A stretch of 64,000 nt of DNA from Desulfatitalea tepidiphila (GTDB lineage: Bacteria; Desulfobacterota; Desulfobacteria; Desulfobacterales; Desulfosarcinaceae). This document shows positions 33,677 through 41,593 of the stretch, one piece after another. Both the position numbers and the translations under genes were made by a program. The notes beneath the pieces are model-generated. The model saw only the letters and a program-made list of their open reading frames with translations. It was not told where the DNA came from and ran no database searches. The stretch is from NCBI RefSeq assembly GCF_001293685.1, contig NZ_BCAG01000005.1:186001-250000 (forward strand), written 5' to 3'. The first letter of the stretch is position 1; every line of letters begins with the position of its first letter.

Positions 33677-35440
33677 TCAACCCTCACTCTTCAAACATTC
33701 CATCGTATCCACCAGCTGCTCGGCCAGTTGGCCGTATTCCTTGCCCGCTTCCAACGAGGCCAGGGCCTCCATGGCGTCGCGAACCGATTCGATGGTGGGG
33801 ATGCGTCCCTCTTTCACCGGGACCACCCCCGGTCCGGTAAGGATGGCCGCCCGGTTGTAGAAGCCCAGGCCGGCATTGTAGATGCTGCCGGTCACCGGGC
33901 ATTGCTCGCTGCAGAGAAACAGGGCCATGGGCACGGCGTACTCGGGTTTCATTTTGGCGAAGAGGTCGGGCGGCAGAATGTCTTCGGTGAGCCGCGAAGC
34001 GGCCAGGGGGGCGATGGTGTTGACCTTGATGTTGTACTTCTCGCCTTCGAGCTTCATGGCGTTCATCAGGCCCACCAGCCCCATCTTGGCGGCCGAGTAG
34101 TTGGTCTGGCCGAAGTTGCCGTACAGGCCGGCGGCCGATGTGGTCATCAGGATGCGGCCGTAACGGTTTTCCCGCATGGCTGCAAAAGCCGGCCGGCTCA
34201 CGTGGTAGGCGCCGTTGAGGTGCACGTCGAGCACCGCGTGCCAGTTCTCCGGTTCCATCTTGGCGAAGCTCTTGTCGCGCAGGATGCCGGCGTTGTTGAT
34301 CAGGATGTCCAGCTTGCCGAAGGCATCCAGGGCGGTCTGGACGATCCGCTCGCCGCCCTCGGGGGTGGCCACCGAGTCATAACTGGCCACGGCCTCGCCC
34401 CCCAACGCGCGGATCTCCGCCACCACCTGGTCGGCCGGCGTACTGCTGCCCGCACCGGATCCGTCCCGGGCTCCGCCCAGGTCGTTGACCACCACCTTGG
34501 CGCCCCGCCGGGCCAGCTCCAGGGCATAGGCCCGGCCCAGACCCGCGCCCGCGCCGGTGACGATGGCCACGTGGCCGTCGAAGCGGATGCGGTGGGCGGG
34601 AAGATCGCCGTATTCGAAGACGCCGTGATCGATGACCGTATCGCCGGTCCGGGCATTGACCACGCGCCACAGGGCGCGGCCCTCTTCTTCCTTCCAGATC
34701 AGGGTCTTGATGGACACGCCGGGGTAAAGCGGCTTGCTGAAACGGCAGGCCATGCGGCGCGCCTTTTCCGGTTCGCCGGGAATCAGGGTGTCGCACAGCG
34801 CCCGGCAGGCATAGCCGTGCGTGCACAGGCCGTGCATGATCGGCTTTTCGAAGCCGGCCATCCTGGCAAACTCGGGGTCCACGTGCAGGTGGAACAGGTC
34901 GCCGGAGAGGCGGTAGAGCAAGGGTTGACTGTCGGCCGGATGGGCCTCCACCACGGCATCGGGTTCCCGAACGGGAAATTCGAGCTCCCGCCTGGGGGCG
35001 TTATCGCCGCCGAACCCGCCGTCGAGGCGGCCGAACACCGTGCAGACGCTGGTGAAGAGCTTCTTGCCGTTGGCGTGGTACGTATCACTTTCGCCGATGA
35101 CCAGGGCGCCCTTGCCCTCCCCCTTGTCGTAGATGTGGGTGATGCGCCCCTCGGTAGTCATCTCGCCTTCGATGGGAATGGGGTTGTGGAAAATCAGCTC
35201 CTGCTCGCCGTGCAGCACGCCGGCCAGGTTGACATTGGCCTTGAGGCCGATCTGGGCCAGGATGTCGAAGATGGTGGCGATGGAAAAGCTGGGGATCACT
35301 TTGAGCCCCTTTTCATAGCAGTAGTGCAGATCGTCCGGACCGGCGCCCACCCCCAGGGCGTAGAGCACCACGTCTTTCCAGGTGTAGCTTTTGGTCAGGG
35401 GACCGAGCTTCTCTCCGACCGCATCGAGATTGAGTGCCAT
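33677..35440 (-). CDS. MaoC-like enoyl-CoA hydratase 2 fused to SDR 3-hydroxyacyl-CoA dehydrogenase
   Basis: 587 residues. Residues 1-285 are the double hot-dog hydratase 2 of MFE-2 type; the catalytic Asp and His are kept in YRLSGDLFHLHVDPEFA and the loop PIMHGLCTHGYA is typical. Residues about 290-587 are an SDR (TGAGAGLGRAYALELARR, NNAGILRDKS, Tyr-Lys in NYSAAKMGLVG), almost the same as the SDR of the neighbouring fusion. It would hydrate a 2-enoyl-CoA and oxidise the (3R)-hydroxyacyl-CoA. Domain order is the reverse of eukaryotic MFE-2. ATG 35440 has AAGGAGA. Confidence 0.92.
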   Translation of the reverse strand: MALNLDAVGEKLGPLTKSYTWKDVVLYALGVGAGPDDLHYCYEKGLKVIPSFSIATIFDILAQIGLKANVNLAGVLHGEQELIFHNPIPIEGEMTTEGRITHIYDKGEGKGALVIGESDTYHANGKKLFTSVCTVFGRLDGGFGGDNAPRRELEFPVREPDAVVEAHPADSQPLLYRLSGDLFHLHVDPEFARMAGFEKPIMHGLCTHGYACRALCDTLIPGEPEKARRMACRFSKPLYPGVSIKTLIWKEEEGRALWRVVNARTGDTVIDHGVFEYGDLPAHRIRFDGHVAIVTGAGAGLGRAYALELARRGAKVVVNDLGGARDGSGAGSSTPADQVVAEIRALGGEAVASYDSVATPEGGERIVQTALDAFGKLDILINNAGILRDKSFAKMEPENWHAVLDVHLNGAYHVSRPAFAAMRENRYGRILMTTSAAGLYGNFGQTNYSAAKMGLVGLMNAMKLEGEKYNIKVNTIAPLAASRLTEDILPPDLFAKMKPEYAVPMALFLCSEQCPVTGSIYNAGLGFYNRAAILTGPGVVPVKEGRIPTIESVRDAMEALASLEAGKEYGQLAEQLVDTMECLKSEG

Positions 35441-35490
35441 GAAAATTCTCCTTTGCGAACCGTCGTTTCTTAACGGGGTTGTTCAGACTA

Positions 35491-35530
35491 CCTTTACCTT
35501 CCTACTTTCAGACTTTCATACTTTCCTGCT
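35491..35530. repeat. Heptanucleotide-repeat intergenic element, copy 3
   Basis: ACCTTTACCTTCCTACTTTC followed by AGACTTTCATACTTTCC, a degenerate ACTTTCA-type copy between the MaoC-SDR start and the tetR stop. Confidence 0.5.
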
Positions 35531-35533
35531 TCT

Positions 35534-36160
35534 TTAACCCTTTTGGGTAAACGCGGGGATGAGAATGAACTTCAAGGTCTCCTTGACCACTTGGACATAG
35601 GTCTGCGGATCGACCCGCAGCAGGGGCCGGAAGAAACTTTCGCCGGCCGCAAAATTGATCACCGAATTCCACACCGCCAGCACTCTGGCGTTGGCCTGGG
35701 GCGGCACCTGGGACTTGTCCACGGCCAACCCCATGGCCACGGCGATGTTGGCCAGATGGCGCGTCAGGCGGACATCGATGTCCGAGGTGAGCCGGTTTTT
35801 GGAAAAATAGCTGAAGAGCATCAGGTTGGCCGATTCGGGGTTGCCGAAGAGGTGATCGCACATGACGTCGATGGCCACTTGGAGGCGCACGGCCAGGGGC
35901 TTGCCGTGCACCAGCGCCTCGATCTCCACCAGCTTGGCGCGGATCTCGTCGCTCAGATCGGTCAGCACCGCTTCGTACAACTCCTGTTTTTCACCCCAAT
36001 GGTAGTGGAGGGTGGAGATGTCGATGCCCACCTCCTTGGCGATCATGCGCGTGGTCACCCCGTGAAAACCATATTCGCCGAACAGCTTGCGTGCGGCCGA
36101 GAGGATCCGGGCTTTCATCGAATCGGGCGCCTGGCGCGCCTTCTCAAGAGCGGTGGGCAT
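35534..36160 (-). CDS. TetR-family transcriptional regulator
   Basis: 208 residues. HTH in KARILSAARKLFGEYGFHGV and MIAKEVGIDISTLHYHWGEK; the remainder is a helical ligand-binding domain. It heads the leftward beta-oxidation block (first gene at the promoter side, 93 bp before the MaoC-SDR gene) and is the obvious candidate regulator, presumably released by an acyl-CoA intermediate. A palindrome 80 bp upstream (36240-36255) may be its operator. Confidence 0.88.
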   Translation of the reverse strand: MPTALEKARQAPDSMKARILSAARKLFGEYGFHGVTTRMIAKEVGIDISTLHYHWGEKQELYEAVLTDLSDEIRAKLVEIEALVHGKPLAVRLQVAIDVMCDHLFGNPESANLMLFSYFSKNRLTSDIDVRLTRHLANIAVAMGLAVDKSQVPPQANARVLAVWNSVINFAAGESFFRPLLRVDPQTYVQVVKETLKFILIPAFTQKG

Positions 36161-36239
36161 GATCGAACAGCCTTTCCATGACTTTTAAAAATCCATCAAG
36201 GTTGCGGCGGACACATTGTGGGTATGCCCAGCATTTGAT

Positions 36240-36255
36240 TCCATCTTTTGATGGA
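36240..36255. promoter_or_regulatory. Possible operator palindrome upstream of tetR
   Basis: TCCATC-TTTT-GATGGA, a perfect inverted repeat with a 4-bp centre, about 80 bp before the tetR start at 36160, with a half-site ATCCATCAAGG at 36190. No second full copy was found in the window, so the link to the regulator is only positional. Confidence 0.35.
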
Positions 36256-36351
36256 CAAATCTAAGCAACAATCTGAAGAGGTGTCAAGCAATAAATTTTG
36301 TTCATTTACACTTTTTTTAAATCTTGCCGCTACTAAGGTGGGCGCAGTCGC

Positions 36352-36372
36352 GGGCGGGCATAAAGCCCACCC
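36352..36372. repeat. REP-like palindrome, copy 3
   Basis: GGGCGGGC / GCCCACCC around ATAAA, followed by CTACAG. It lies in the 356-bp gap between tetR and the lysoplasmalogenase-like gene. The rest of the gap is AT-rich and holds nothing else I can name besides the palindrome at 36240. Confidence 0.65.
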
Positions 36373-36516
36373 CTACAGCCTCGTCTATCGCAATGGCCTG
36401 GCTTTCTGCTCAGTGAATTATCCTGTTGCATCTTCTGTACGGATTGCGGTTTAATGGACGCATCATCGACCCGTTGAATTTCGAACCCGACCGTTGAGCC
36501 CCAAAGGAGATGATCC

Positions 36517-37164
36517 ATGACACCCGCCGTTCTTTTTGCCGCCACGCTTCTGCTCGCCCTGCTCCTCTGGGCCGAAAAGTACGACAGTACGACCTGGAAA
36601 CTCGGCTCCAAGCCTTTGATATCGGCGCTTTTCATCCTCGCAGCATCTCTTCAGGCCTGGCCGCACCCCTCCCTGGCCCATTGGGTGCTGGCCGGATTGA
36701 TCTTCAGCTGGATCGGGGACGTGTGCCTTATTTTTTCGTCCCGTAAGCTGTTCCTGGCCGGGCTGGTGGCATTTCTGCTCGGGCATGTCTGTTACGCGGC
36801 GGGATTTTACGCCCATGGCGTATTCAATTCATGGATGGTGGCGGGATGGGTGGTGCTGCTGGTCGCCGGGGTGTTGGTCTTCAGGTGGCTGCAACCCCAC
36901 CTGGGAAGCATGACCGGTCCGGTGATCGGCTACATTGTGGTGATATCGGTCATGGTTGGCGGGGCACTGGCCGTTTACGCCCATGCCCAATGGCCCCAAA
37001 ACCCAAGATGCATGATGTTAACCGGCGCGATCCTGTTCTATCTCTCGGACATCATGGTGGCCCGCGACCAGTTCGTCGTCTCGGCATTCGTCAACCGACT
37101 GGTGGGACTGCCGCTCTACTACGCCGCCCAATTCCTCTTCGCATTTGCCATCGGCCGGCTGTAG
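36517..37164 (+). CDS. YhhN/TMEM86-family lysoplasmalogenase-like membrane protein
   Basis: 215 residues, about eight membrane segments. Family motifs KLGSKPLISALFILAAS near the N-terminus, LIFSWIGDVCLIFS, LGHVCYAAGFY and GAILFYLSDIMVARDQF. Eukaryotic relatives hydrolyse the vinyl-ether bond of lysoplasmalogens. Anaerobic sulfate reducers make ether lipids and plasmalogens, and an alkyl-DHAP-synthase-like gene lies at 58.7 kb, so a role in ether-lipid turnover is plausible but unproven. It is a single gene, AAAGGAG nine bases before ATG. Confidence 0.82.
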   Translation: MTPAVLFAATLLLALLLWAEKYDSTTWKLGSKPLISALFILAASLQAWPHPSLAHWVLAGLIFSWIGDVCLIFSSRKLFLAGLVAFLLGHVCYAAGFYAHGVFNSWMVAGWVVLLVAGVLVFRWLQPHLGSMTGPVIGYIVVISVMVGGALAVYAHAQWPQNPRCMMLTGAILFYLSDIMVARDQFVVSAFVNRLVGLPLYYAAQFLFAFAIGRL

Positions 37165-37190
37165 GTCCGCCACCTAAAATCGACACGCAA

Positions 37191-37240
37191 CCTTTACTTT
37201 ACACTTCAAACTTTACACTTTAAACTTCATCTTTGAAACT
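37191..37240. repeat. Heptanucleotide-repeat intergenic element, copy 4
   Basis: ACTTTAC-ACTTCAA-ACTTTAC-ACTTTAA-ACTTCAT, five clean 7-bp units, between two convergent genes. Confidence 0.7.
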
Positions 37241-37257
37241 CCTCCGCACAGCGGGAG

Positions 37258-38061
37258 CTAATGCATCACCGCCCCCCCATCCACGTTGATGGCCTGCCCG
37301 GTGATGTTTTTCGCCTTTTCAGAAGCCAAAAACGCCACCAGGGCGGCGATATCCTCGGCGGTTTGGGGACGGCCCAGAGGCACCATGGACTTGACCCGCG
37401 CATCGAAGATCTGCTCCGGCGTCTTGTCGGCCATCAGCACGAAATTTTCGCGCATGGCCTCGGCGAGCCCTTCCCAGCCCGGCGTCCAGACATAGCCGGG
37501 ACAGACGCAGTTGACGGTGATATTGTAACGGGCAAGTTCCTTGGCCAGCACCTGCATCAGTCCGATGACCCCGAATTTGCCGGCGCAGTAAGGACCGATG
37601 AGGGATTCGCCCATCTTTCCCGAGATCGAAGAAATACTGATGATGCGCCCCTGCCGGGTCTTGATCATCTCCCGGGACGCGGCGCGCGAGCATAGAAAAG
37701 CGCTGCGCAGGGTGATATCGATGGTGCGGTCCCAGTCGGAGGCGGAGAGCTTGACCACCGGCTCCGGTCCGCCCGAGCCACCGCCCACGTTATTGACGAG
37801 AATGTCGATGCGGCCGAAGACTTCCAGGCACTTTTCGATCATCCCGGCCACCTGGGCTTCGTCGGTGGCGTCCACCGCAATGGCCAGAGCCTCGCCGCCG
37901 CCCTCCTCGATTTCGGCGGCCACCTCTCCGGCAGCCTGCGGGTTGACGTCCGCCGCCACGATGACGGCACCCTCCTCTGCCAACTGCAGGGCGATACCCC
38001 GCCCAATGCCATTGCCCGCGCCGGTCACGATCGCGATCTTCCCTTCCAGCATCAAATCCAT
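37258..38061 (-). CDS. Short-chain dehydrogenase/reductase (SDR)
   Basis: 267 residues. TGAGNGIGRGIALQLAE cofactor loop, Asp after beta-2 (AADVNPQ, NAD preference), VNNVGGGSGG in place of NNAG, and catalytic Ser-Tyr-Lys in ISISSISGKMGESLIGPYCAGK. The end NITGQAINVDGGAVM is typical of FabG-like SDRs. It is 18 bp downstream of a 2-hydroxyacid dehydrogenase gene and probably cotranscribed with it. Confidence 0.88.
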   Translation of the reverse strand: MDLMLEGKIAIVTGAGNGIGRGIALQLAEEGAVIVAADVNPQAAGEVAAEIEEGGGEALAIAVDATDEAQVAGMIEKCLEVFGRIDILVNNVGGGSGGPEPVVKLSASDWDRTIDITLRSAFLCSRAASREMIKTRQGRIISISSISGKMGESLIGPYCAGKFGVIGLMQVLAKELARYNITVNCVCPGYVWTPGWEGLAEAMRENFVLMADKTPEQIFDARVKSMVPLGRPQTAEDIAALVAFLASEKAKNITGQAINVDGGAVMH

Positions 38062-38079
38062 CTTCTTATCCTTTTCTGC

Positions 38080-39039
38080 CTAATACCCGTAAGTCAAATC
38101 CACCACATTCATCATCTCCCCCTGCCCCCTGACGTAAGCCTTGAGATTGTGATCGATGATCTCCATGGCGCGATCCATGTAATGGGGCGTCATGCCGCAC
38201 ACATGGGGCGAGATGATCACGTTGTCCAACGCCCAGAGCGGACTGTCGTCCGGGAGGGGTTCGGTCTCGTAGACATCGCTCATCATGGCGCGGATCTTCT
38301 TCTGCTGCAGGGCGGCAATCAGATCGGTTTCGTTGACGGTCTGTCCGCGTCCCATGTTGATAAAGCAGGCCGTGGGTTTCATGAGATCGAACGAACGGCG
38401 ATCGATCAACTTCTCCGTATCCGGCGTCCAGGGCAGCAGATTGACGATGTAGTCGCTCCGTTCGAACACCCGCCCCATCTCTTCCTGTCCGTAGACCTCG
38501 TCCACGTCCGCCATGGGCGCCGCAGTCCGACGCACGCCGATGACGCGCATGCCCATTGCCGCGGCCTTGCGGGCCAGCTCGGCGCCGATGGCGCCGAGGC
38601 CGATGATCCCCAGGGTGGCGCCGTGGATCTCTCCGGCCGGCAAGCTGCGGTCCCATCGCTTCTGCAGCTGGTTGCGGACCATGACATGGAACCCCCTGGC
38701 CAGGGCGATCATGGCGCCGATGGCGAATTCGGCCATGTTGATCGTGCTGATGCCGCGGCCGTTGGTGAGCAGGAGCCCACGGCGCCGGATCTCCGCCAGG
38801 TCCATGTAATCTACGCCCGCGCTGATGGCCTGGATCCATTTCAGCTCAGGGGCGGCATCGAGCATTTTTCGGCTGCAGCGGAAGAAGGTGAGCAGAATCC
38901 GGGTCTGCGGGAGATAGTCGAACGTCTCCTTCTGTTCGGTGGCCTGGACGAATGTCAATTCCGGAAAGTCTTTCTTGAGCCGCGCCACGTGGGGCGCGGG
39001 CAGATCGAAGGCGATCAGAACCCTGGTCATGGTGTCCAT
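38080..39039 (-). CDS. D-2-hydroxyacid dehydrogenase, NAD-binding
   Basis: 319 residues. NAD motif GATLGIIGLGAIGAELARK (GxGxxG), FINMGRGQTVNETDLI with the conserved active-site Arg region, E in DVYETEPLPDDSPLW and the catalytic His in ISPHVCGMTPHYMDR. The family reduces 2-keto acids or oxidises phosphoglycerate-type substrates; the specific substrate is unknown. It lies between the AraC-type regulator gene (13 bp upstream) and an SDR on the same strand. Confidence 0.9.
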   Translation of the reverse strand: MDTMTRVLIAFDLPAPHVARLKKDFPELTFVQATEQKETFDYLPQTRILLTFFRCSRKMLDAAPELKWIQAISAGVDYMDLAEIRRRGLLLTNGRGISTINMAEFAIGAMIALARGFHVMVRNQLQKRWDRSLPAGEIHGATLGIIGLGAIGAELARKAAAMGMRVIGVRRTAAPMADVDEVYGQEEMGRVFERSDYIVNLLPWTPDTEKLIDRRSFDLMKPTACFINMGRGQTVNETDLIAALQQKKIRAMMSDVYETEPLPDDSPLWALDNVIISPHVCGMTPHYMDRAMEIIDHNLKAYVRGQGEMMNVVDLTYGY

Positions 39040-39051
39040 TTCTTTCCCTCT

Positions 39052-40035
39052 TTAGGCCGGTATCCGGCAGAATTTATCTCGATACGCCCTGGGCGACAAT
39101 CCCATCTCCCGCTTAAACAGTCTTCTGAAGGTGCTGCTGTCTTCATATCCGATGCGATAGGTGATTTCATTGACGCTCTCCTGGGTGGTTTCCAGCTTCT
39201 CCTTGGCCGCTTCGAGGCGCACGTTCTGCAGGTAGACCAGAGGGGTGGCGCCGGTGGCTTTTCTGAACCGCCGTTTGAAGTGGCGCGGACTGATGCCCAC
39301 CTGTTGGGCCATGGCATCGATGGAGATATTTTGGGCGTAATTGGCTTCCATCCATTGTTGTGCGGCGAGCACCTTTTCGTCGCCGTGATCTTTTCGTGAC
39401 CTGAAGATCACGTAGGGCGCCTGGCTCTCCCGGTTGGGGTCGACCAGAAAGGCCTTGGCGCACACGGTGGCGAGCGCCTTGCCGCCGAACCGCTCGATGA
39501 GGTACAGGGCGAGGTTGAAAATGGCCGTGGAGGCGCCGGCGCAAATCAGTCCGTCGTCCTCGGTCATGATCCGGTCGGTTTTGAGATCTACATCCGGATA
39601 GCGGCGCTGGAACATGCGGGCGAACTGCCAGTTGGTCGTGGCCGCGCGGCCGTGCAGCAGACCGGTTTCGGCCAGGAGAAAGGTGCCGGTGCAGGTGGTT
39701 GCGATAGGTGTGCCCTGCCGGTGGCGGTCCAACAGCCAGTCGATGACGGCGTCGATCCCCGGGGCCGCGAGATGGCCCATTTCGCAAAAAGCCGGCAGAA
39801 AAATCATGTCCATGGCGCCGCTGTCGGCCATGGCCCGGTCGGGCTGGATATGGATGTTGCCGCTGGCCCGCACGCAGCCGCCGTCCACACTCACGATCTG
39901 GGTTGCGAACAGGGGGGACGTAGCAGTGACGTCCAGGGCACGGTGCCACAGGTTGGCAATGCTGAAGGCATCGATCAGGTTGTTGATACTCGAAAACAGG
40001 CACCCATCGATGGCCACGAACGTCATTGTTTTCAT
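39052..40035 (-). CDS. GlxA-type transcriptional regulator (DJ-1/PfpI domain + AraC HTH)
   Basis: About 327 residues from ATG 40035 (AGAGGC upstream); six more in-frame codons are possible. Residues 1-190 are a DJ-1/PfpI-like domain with the nucleophile-elbow region ATTCTGTFLLAETGLL. The C-terminal AraC double HTH (about 225-325) shows DAMAQQVGISPRHFKRRFRK and VNEITYRIGYEDSSTFRRLF. It is the first gene of a three-gene leftward unit with a 2-hydroxyacid dehydrogenase and an SDR, so it likely activates them. Confidence 0.9.
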   Translation of the reverse strand: MKTMTFVAIDGCLFSSINNLIDAFSIANLWHRALDVTATSPLFATQIVSVDGGCVRASGNIHIQPDRAMADSGAMDMIFLPAFCEMGHLAAPGIDAVIDWLLDRHRQGTPIATTCTGTFLLAETGLLHGRAATTNWQFARMFQRRYPDVDLKTDRIMTEDDGLICAGASTAIFNLALYLIERFGGKALATVCAKAFLVDPNRESQAPYVIFRSRKDHGDEKVLAAQQWMEANYAQNISIDAMAQQVGISPRHFKRRFRKATGATPLVYLQNVRLEAAKEKLETTQESVNEITYRIGYEDSSTFRRLFKREMGLSPRAYRDKFCRIPA

Positions 40036-40159
40036 GAACGCCTCTGCCTGCAAGGCCCGTCGGGCCCTCGGCCATCATGTCCCTATTGGAACGTTTTTTG
40101 TCATTTATGCCACTTGCCTTTTTCTGGCACATGGTATTTGGTAAATCAAGAAATTCTTG

Positions 40160-40350
40160 ACGGCACCGGCTTTTTACGACTCCATACCGTCTTGACAGAC
40201 TCGTAGAGATTTCGTCGCGGGACGGCGCCGTAAAAAGTTCGGAATTTGCTTTTCCCGTCATCCCGGCGAACGCCGGGATCCAGTATTTTCAATATGTTCT
40301 GGATGCCGGCGTTCGCCGGGATGACGCCTCTGCGACTTTTTACGATTTTA
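40160..40350. repeat. Composite palindromic repeats (GTCATCCCGGC copy 3 and GGCGCCGTAAAAAG ends)
   Basis: The 349-bp gap before the nitronate monooxygenase-like gene is mostly repeats. 40168-40236 contains an inverted GGCTTTTTACGA / GCCGTAAAAAG pair. 40225-40350 repeats the 18285-18390 composite, with CGTCATCCCGGCGAACGCC and its inverted arm GGCGTTCGCCGGGATGACG and outer TAAAAAGT / ACTTTTTA ends. Confidence 0.65.
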
Positions 40351-40402
40351 TCAAATCTTGGGGCTCACGCTTATTTTACCGAACGTTCAAAGGGGGGCAT
40401 CT

Positions 40403-41377
40403 ATGAAAACACGCATCACCGAGCTTTTCGGCATCCAACATCCGATCATTCAGGGCGGCATGCACTTTGTCGGGTTTGCGGAACTGGCCGCGGCCGTCTC
40501 CAATGCCGGCGGATTGGGCATCATCACCGCGTTGACCCAGAAGACCGCGACGGACCTGGCCAAAGAGATCGCGCGCTGCCGCGAGATGACCGACAAGCCG
40601 TTCGGCGTCAACCTGACCTTCCTTCCCACCGTTCACGCGCCCGACTATCCGGCCTATATCAGCGCCATCATCGAAGGGGGGGTCAAGATCGTCGAAACCG
40701 CCGGCCGCAATCCCCAGGAGCACCTGCCGCGGCTCAAGGCTGCGGGCGTCAAGGTGATCCACAAATGCACCTCTGTGCGCCACTCCCTGAAAGCCGAGGC
40801 GATCGGATGCGACGCCGTTTCGGTGGACGGGTTCGAGTGCGGCGGCCACCCCGGCGAAGACGACATTCCCAACATGATCCTGCTGCCCCGGGCGGCCGAG
40901 GAGTTGAAGATCCCCTTCGTCGCTTCCGGCGGCATGGCCGACGCACGCAGCCTGGTCGCCTCCCTGGCCCTGGGCGCGGATGGCATCAACATGGGGACCC
41001 GCTTCATCGCCACCCGAGAGGCGCCGGTGCACGAAAACGTGAAGCGCGCCATCGTGGCCGCCAGCGAACTCGACACGCGCCTGGTCATGCGGCCGCTGCG
41101 CAACACCGAGCGGGTGCTGGTCAACCCGGCCGTGGAACGGCTCCTGGAAAAAGAGGCCTCCCTCGGAAAGAACATCAAATTCGAGGACATCATCGAAGAG
41201 GTGGCCGGCGTCTATCCCAAGATCATGAAAGAGGGCAAGACCGATGCGGGCGTCTGGTCGTGCGGCATGGTGGCCGGGCTGATCCACGACATCCCCAGTT
41301 GCAAGGAACTCATCGATCGGATCATGTCCGAGGCAGAGGCGATCATCCGCCAACGCCTGACAGGGATGCTGGGTTGA
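40403..41377 (+). CDS. Nitronate monooxygenase / FabK-like FMN oxidoreductase
   Basis: 324 residues, TIM-barrel FMN protein. GIQHPIIQGGMHFVGFAELA, SNAGGLGIITALTQ, FGVNLTFLPTVHAPDYP, then GFECGGHPGEDDIPN and FVASGGMADARSLVASLALG with GINMGTRFIATREAPVH, the standard phosphate-binding and active-site loops. Family activities include nitronate oxidation and enoyl reduction. In an anaerobe an NAD(P)H-dependent reductase role is more likely (inference). ATG 40403 is preceded by AAGGGGGG; the frame upstream runs into repeat DNA. Confidence 0.88.
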   Translation: MKTRITELFGIQHPIIQGGMHFVGFAELAAAVSNAGGLGIITALTQKTATDLAKEIARCREMTDKPFGVNLTFLPTVHAPDYPAYISAIIEGGVKIVETAGRNPQEHLPRLKAAGVKVIHKCTSVRHSLKAEAIGCDAVSVDGFECGGHPGEDDIPNMILLPRAAEELKIPFVASGGMADARSLVASLALGADGINMGTRFIATREAPVHENVKRAIVAASELDTRLVMRPLRNTERVLVNPAVERLLEKEASLGKNIKFEDIIEEVAGVYPKIMKEGKTDAGVWSCGMVAGLIHDIPSCKELIDRIMSEAEAIIRQRLTGMLG

Positions 41378-41411
41378 AACCATAGTCGTCCAGGCATCGC
41401 GGTGCGTTCAC

Positions 41412-41432
41412 GGGCGGGCATAAAGCCCGCCC
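41412..41432. repeat. REP-like palindrome, copy 4
   Basis: GGGCGGGC / GCCCGCCC around ATAAA, followed by CCTACAC, just after the nitronate monooxygenase-like gene. Confidence 0.7.
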
Positions 41433-41524
41433 CTACACTTTCGAGTACGAGATCGAGTACGAGTATGAGAACGACTACAGCGGGGCGACATCCTTTTGCT
41501 TATAGCTTTTAAAGAGACAGGATA

Positions 41525-41568
41525 CCTTCACTTAAAACTTTATACTTGACACTTTAAACTTCAATTCC
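41525..41568. repeat. Heptanucleotide-repeat intergenic element, copy 5
   Basis: ACCTTCACTTAAAACTTTAT and on through ACTTGAC-ACTTTAA-ACTTCAA; period 7. It ends about 25 bp before the molybdoenzyme start and is read CCTTCACTT...toward the gene, the same orientation as at several other gene starts. Confidence 0.7.
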
Positions 41569-41593
41569 GGCGAAGCCGGCTAAAGGAGGCCCC

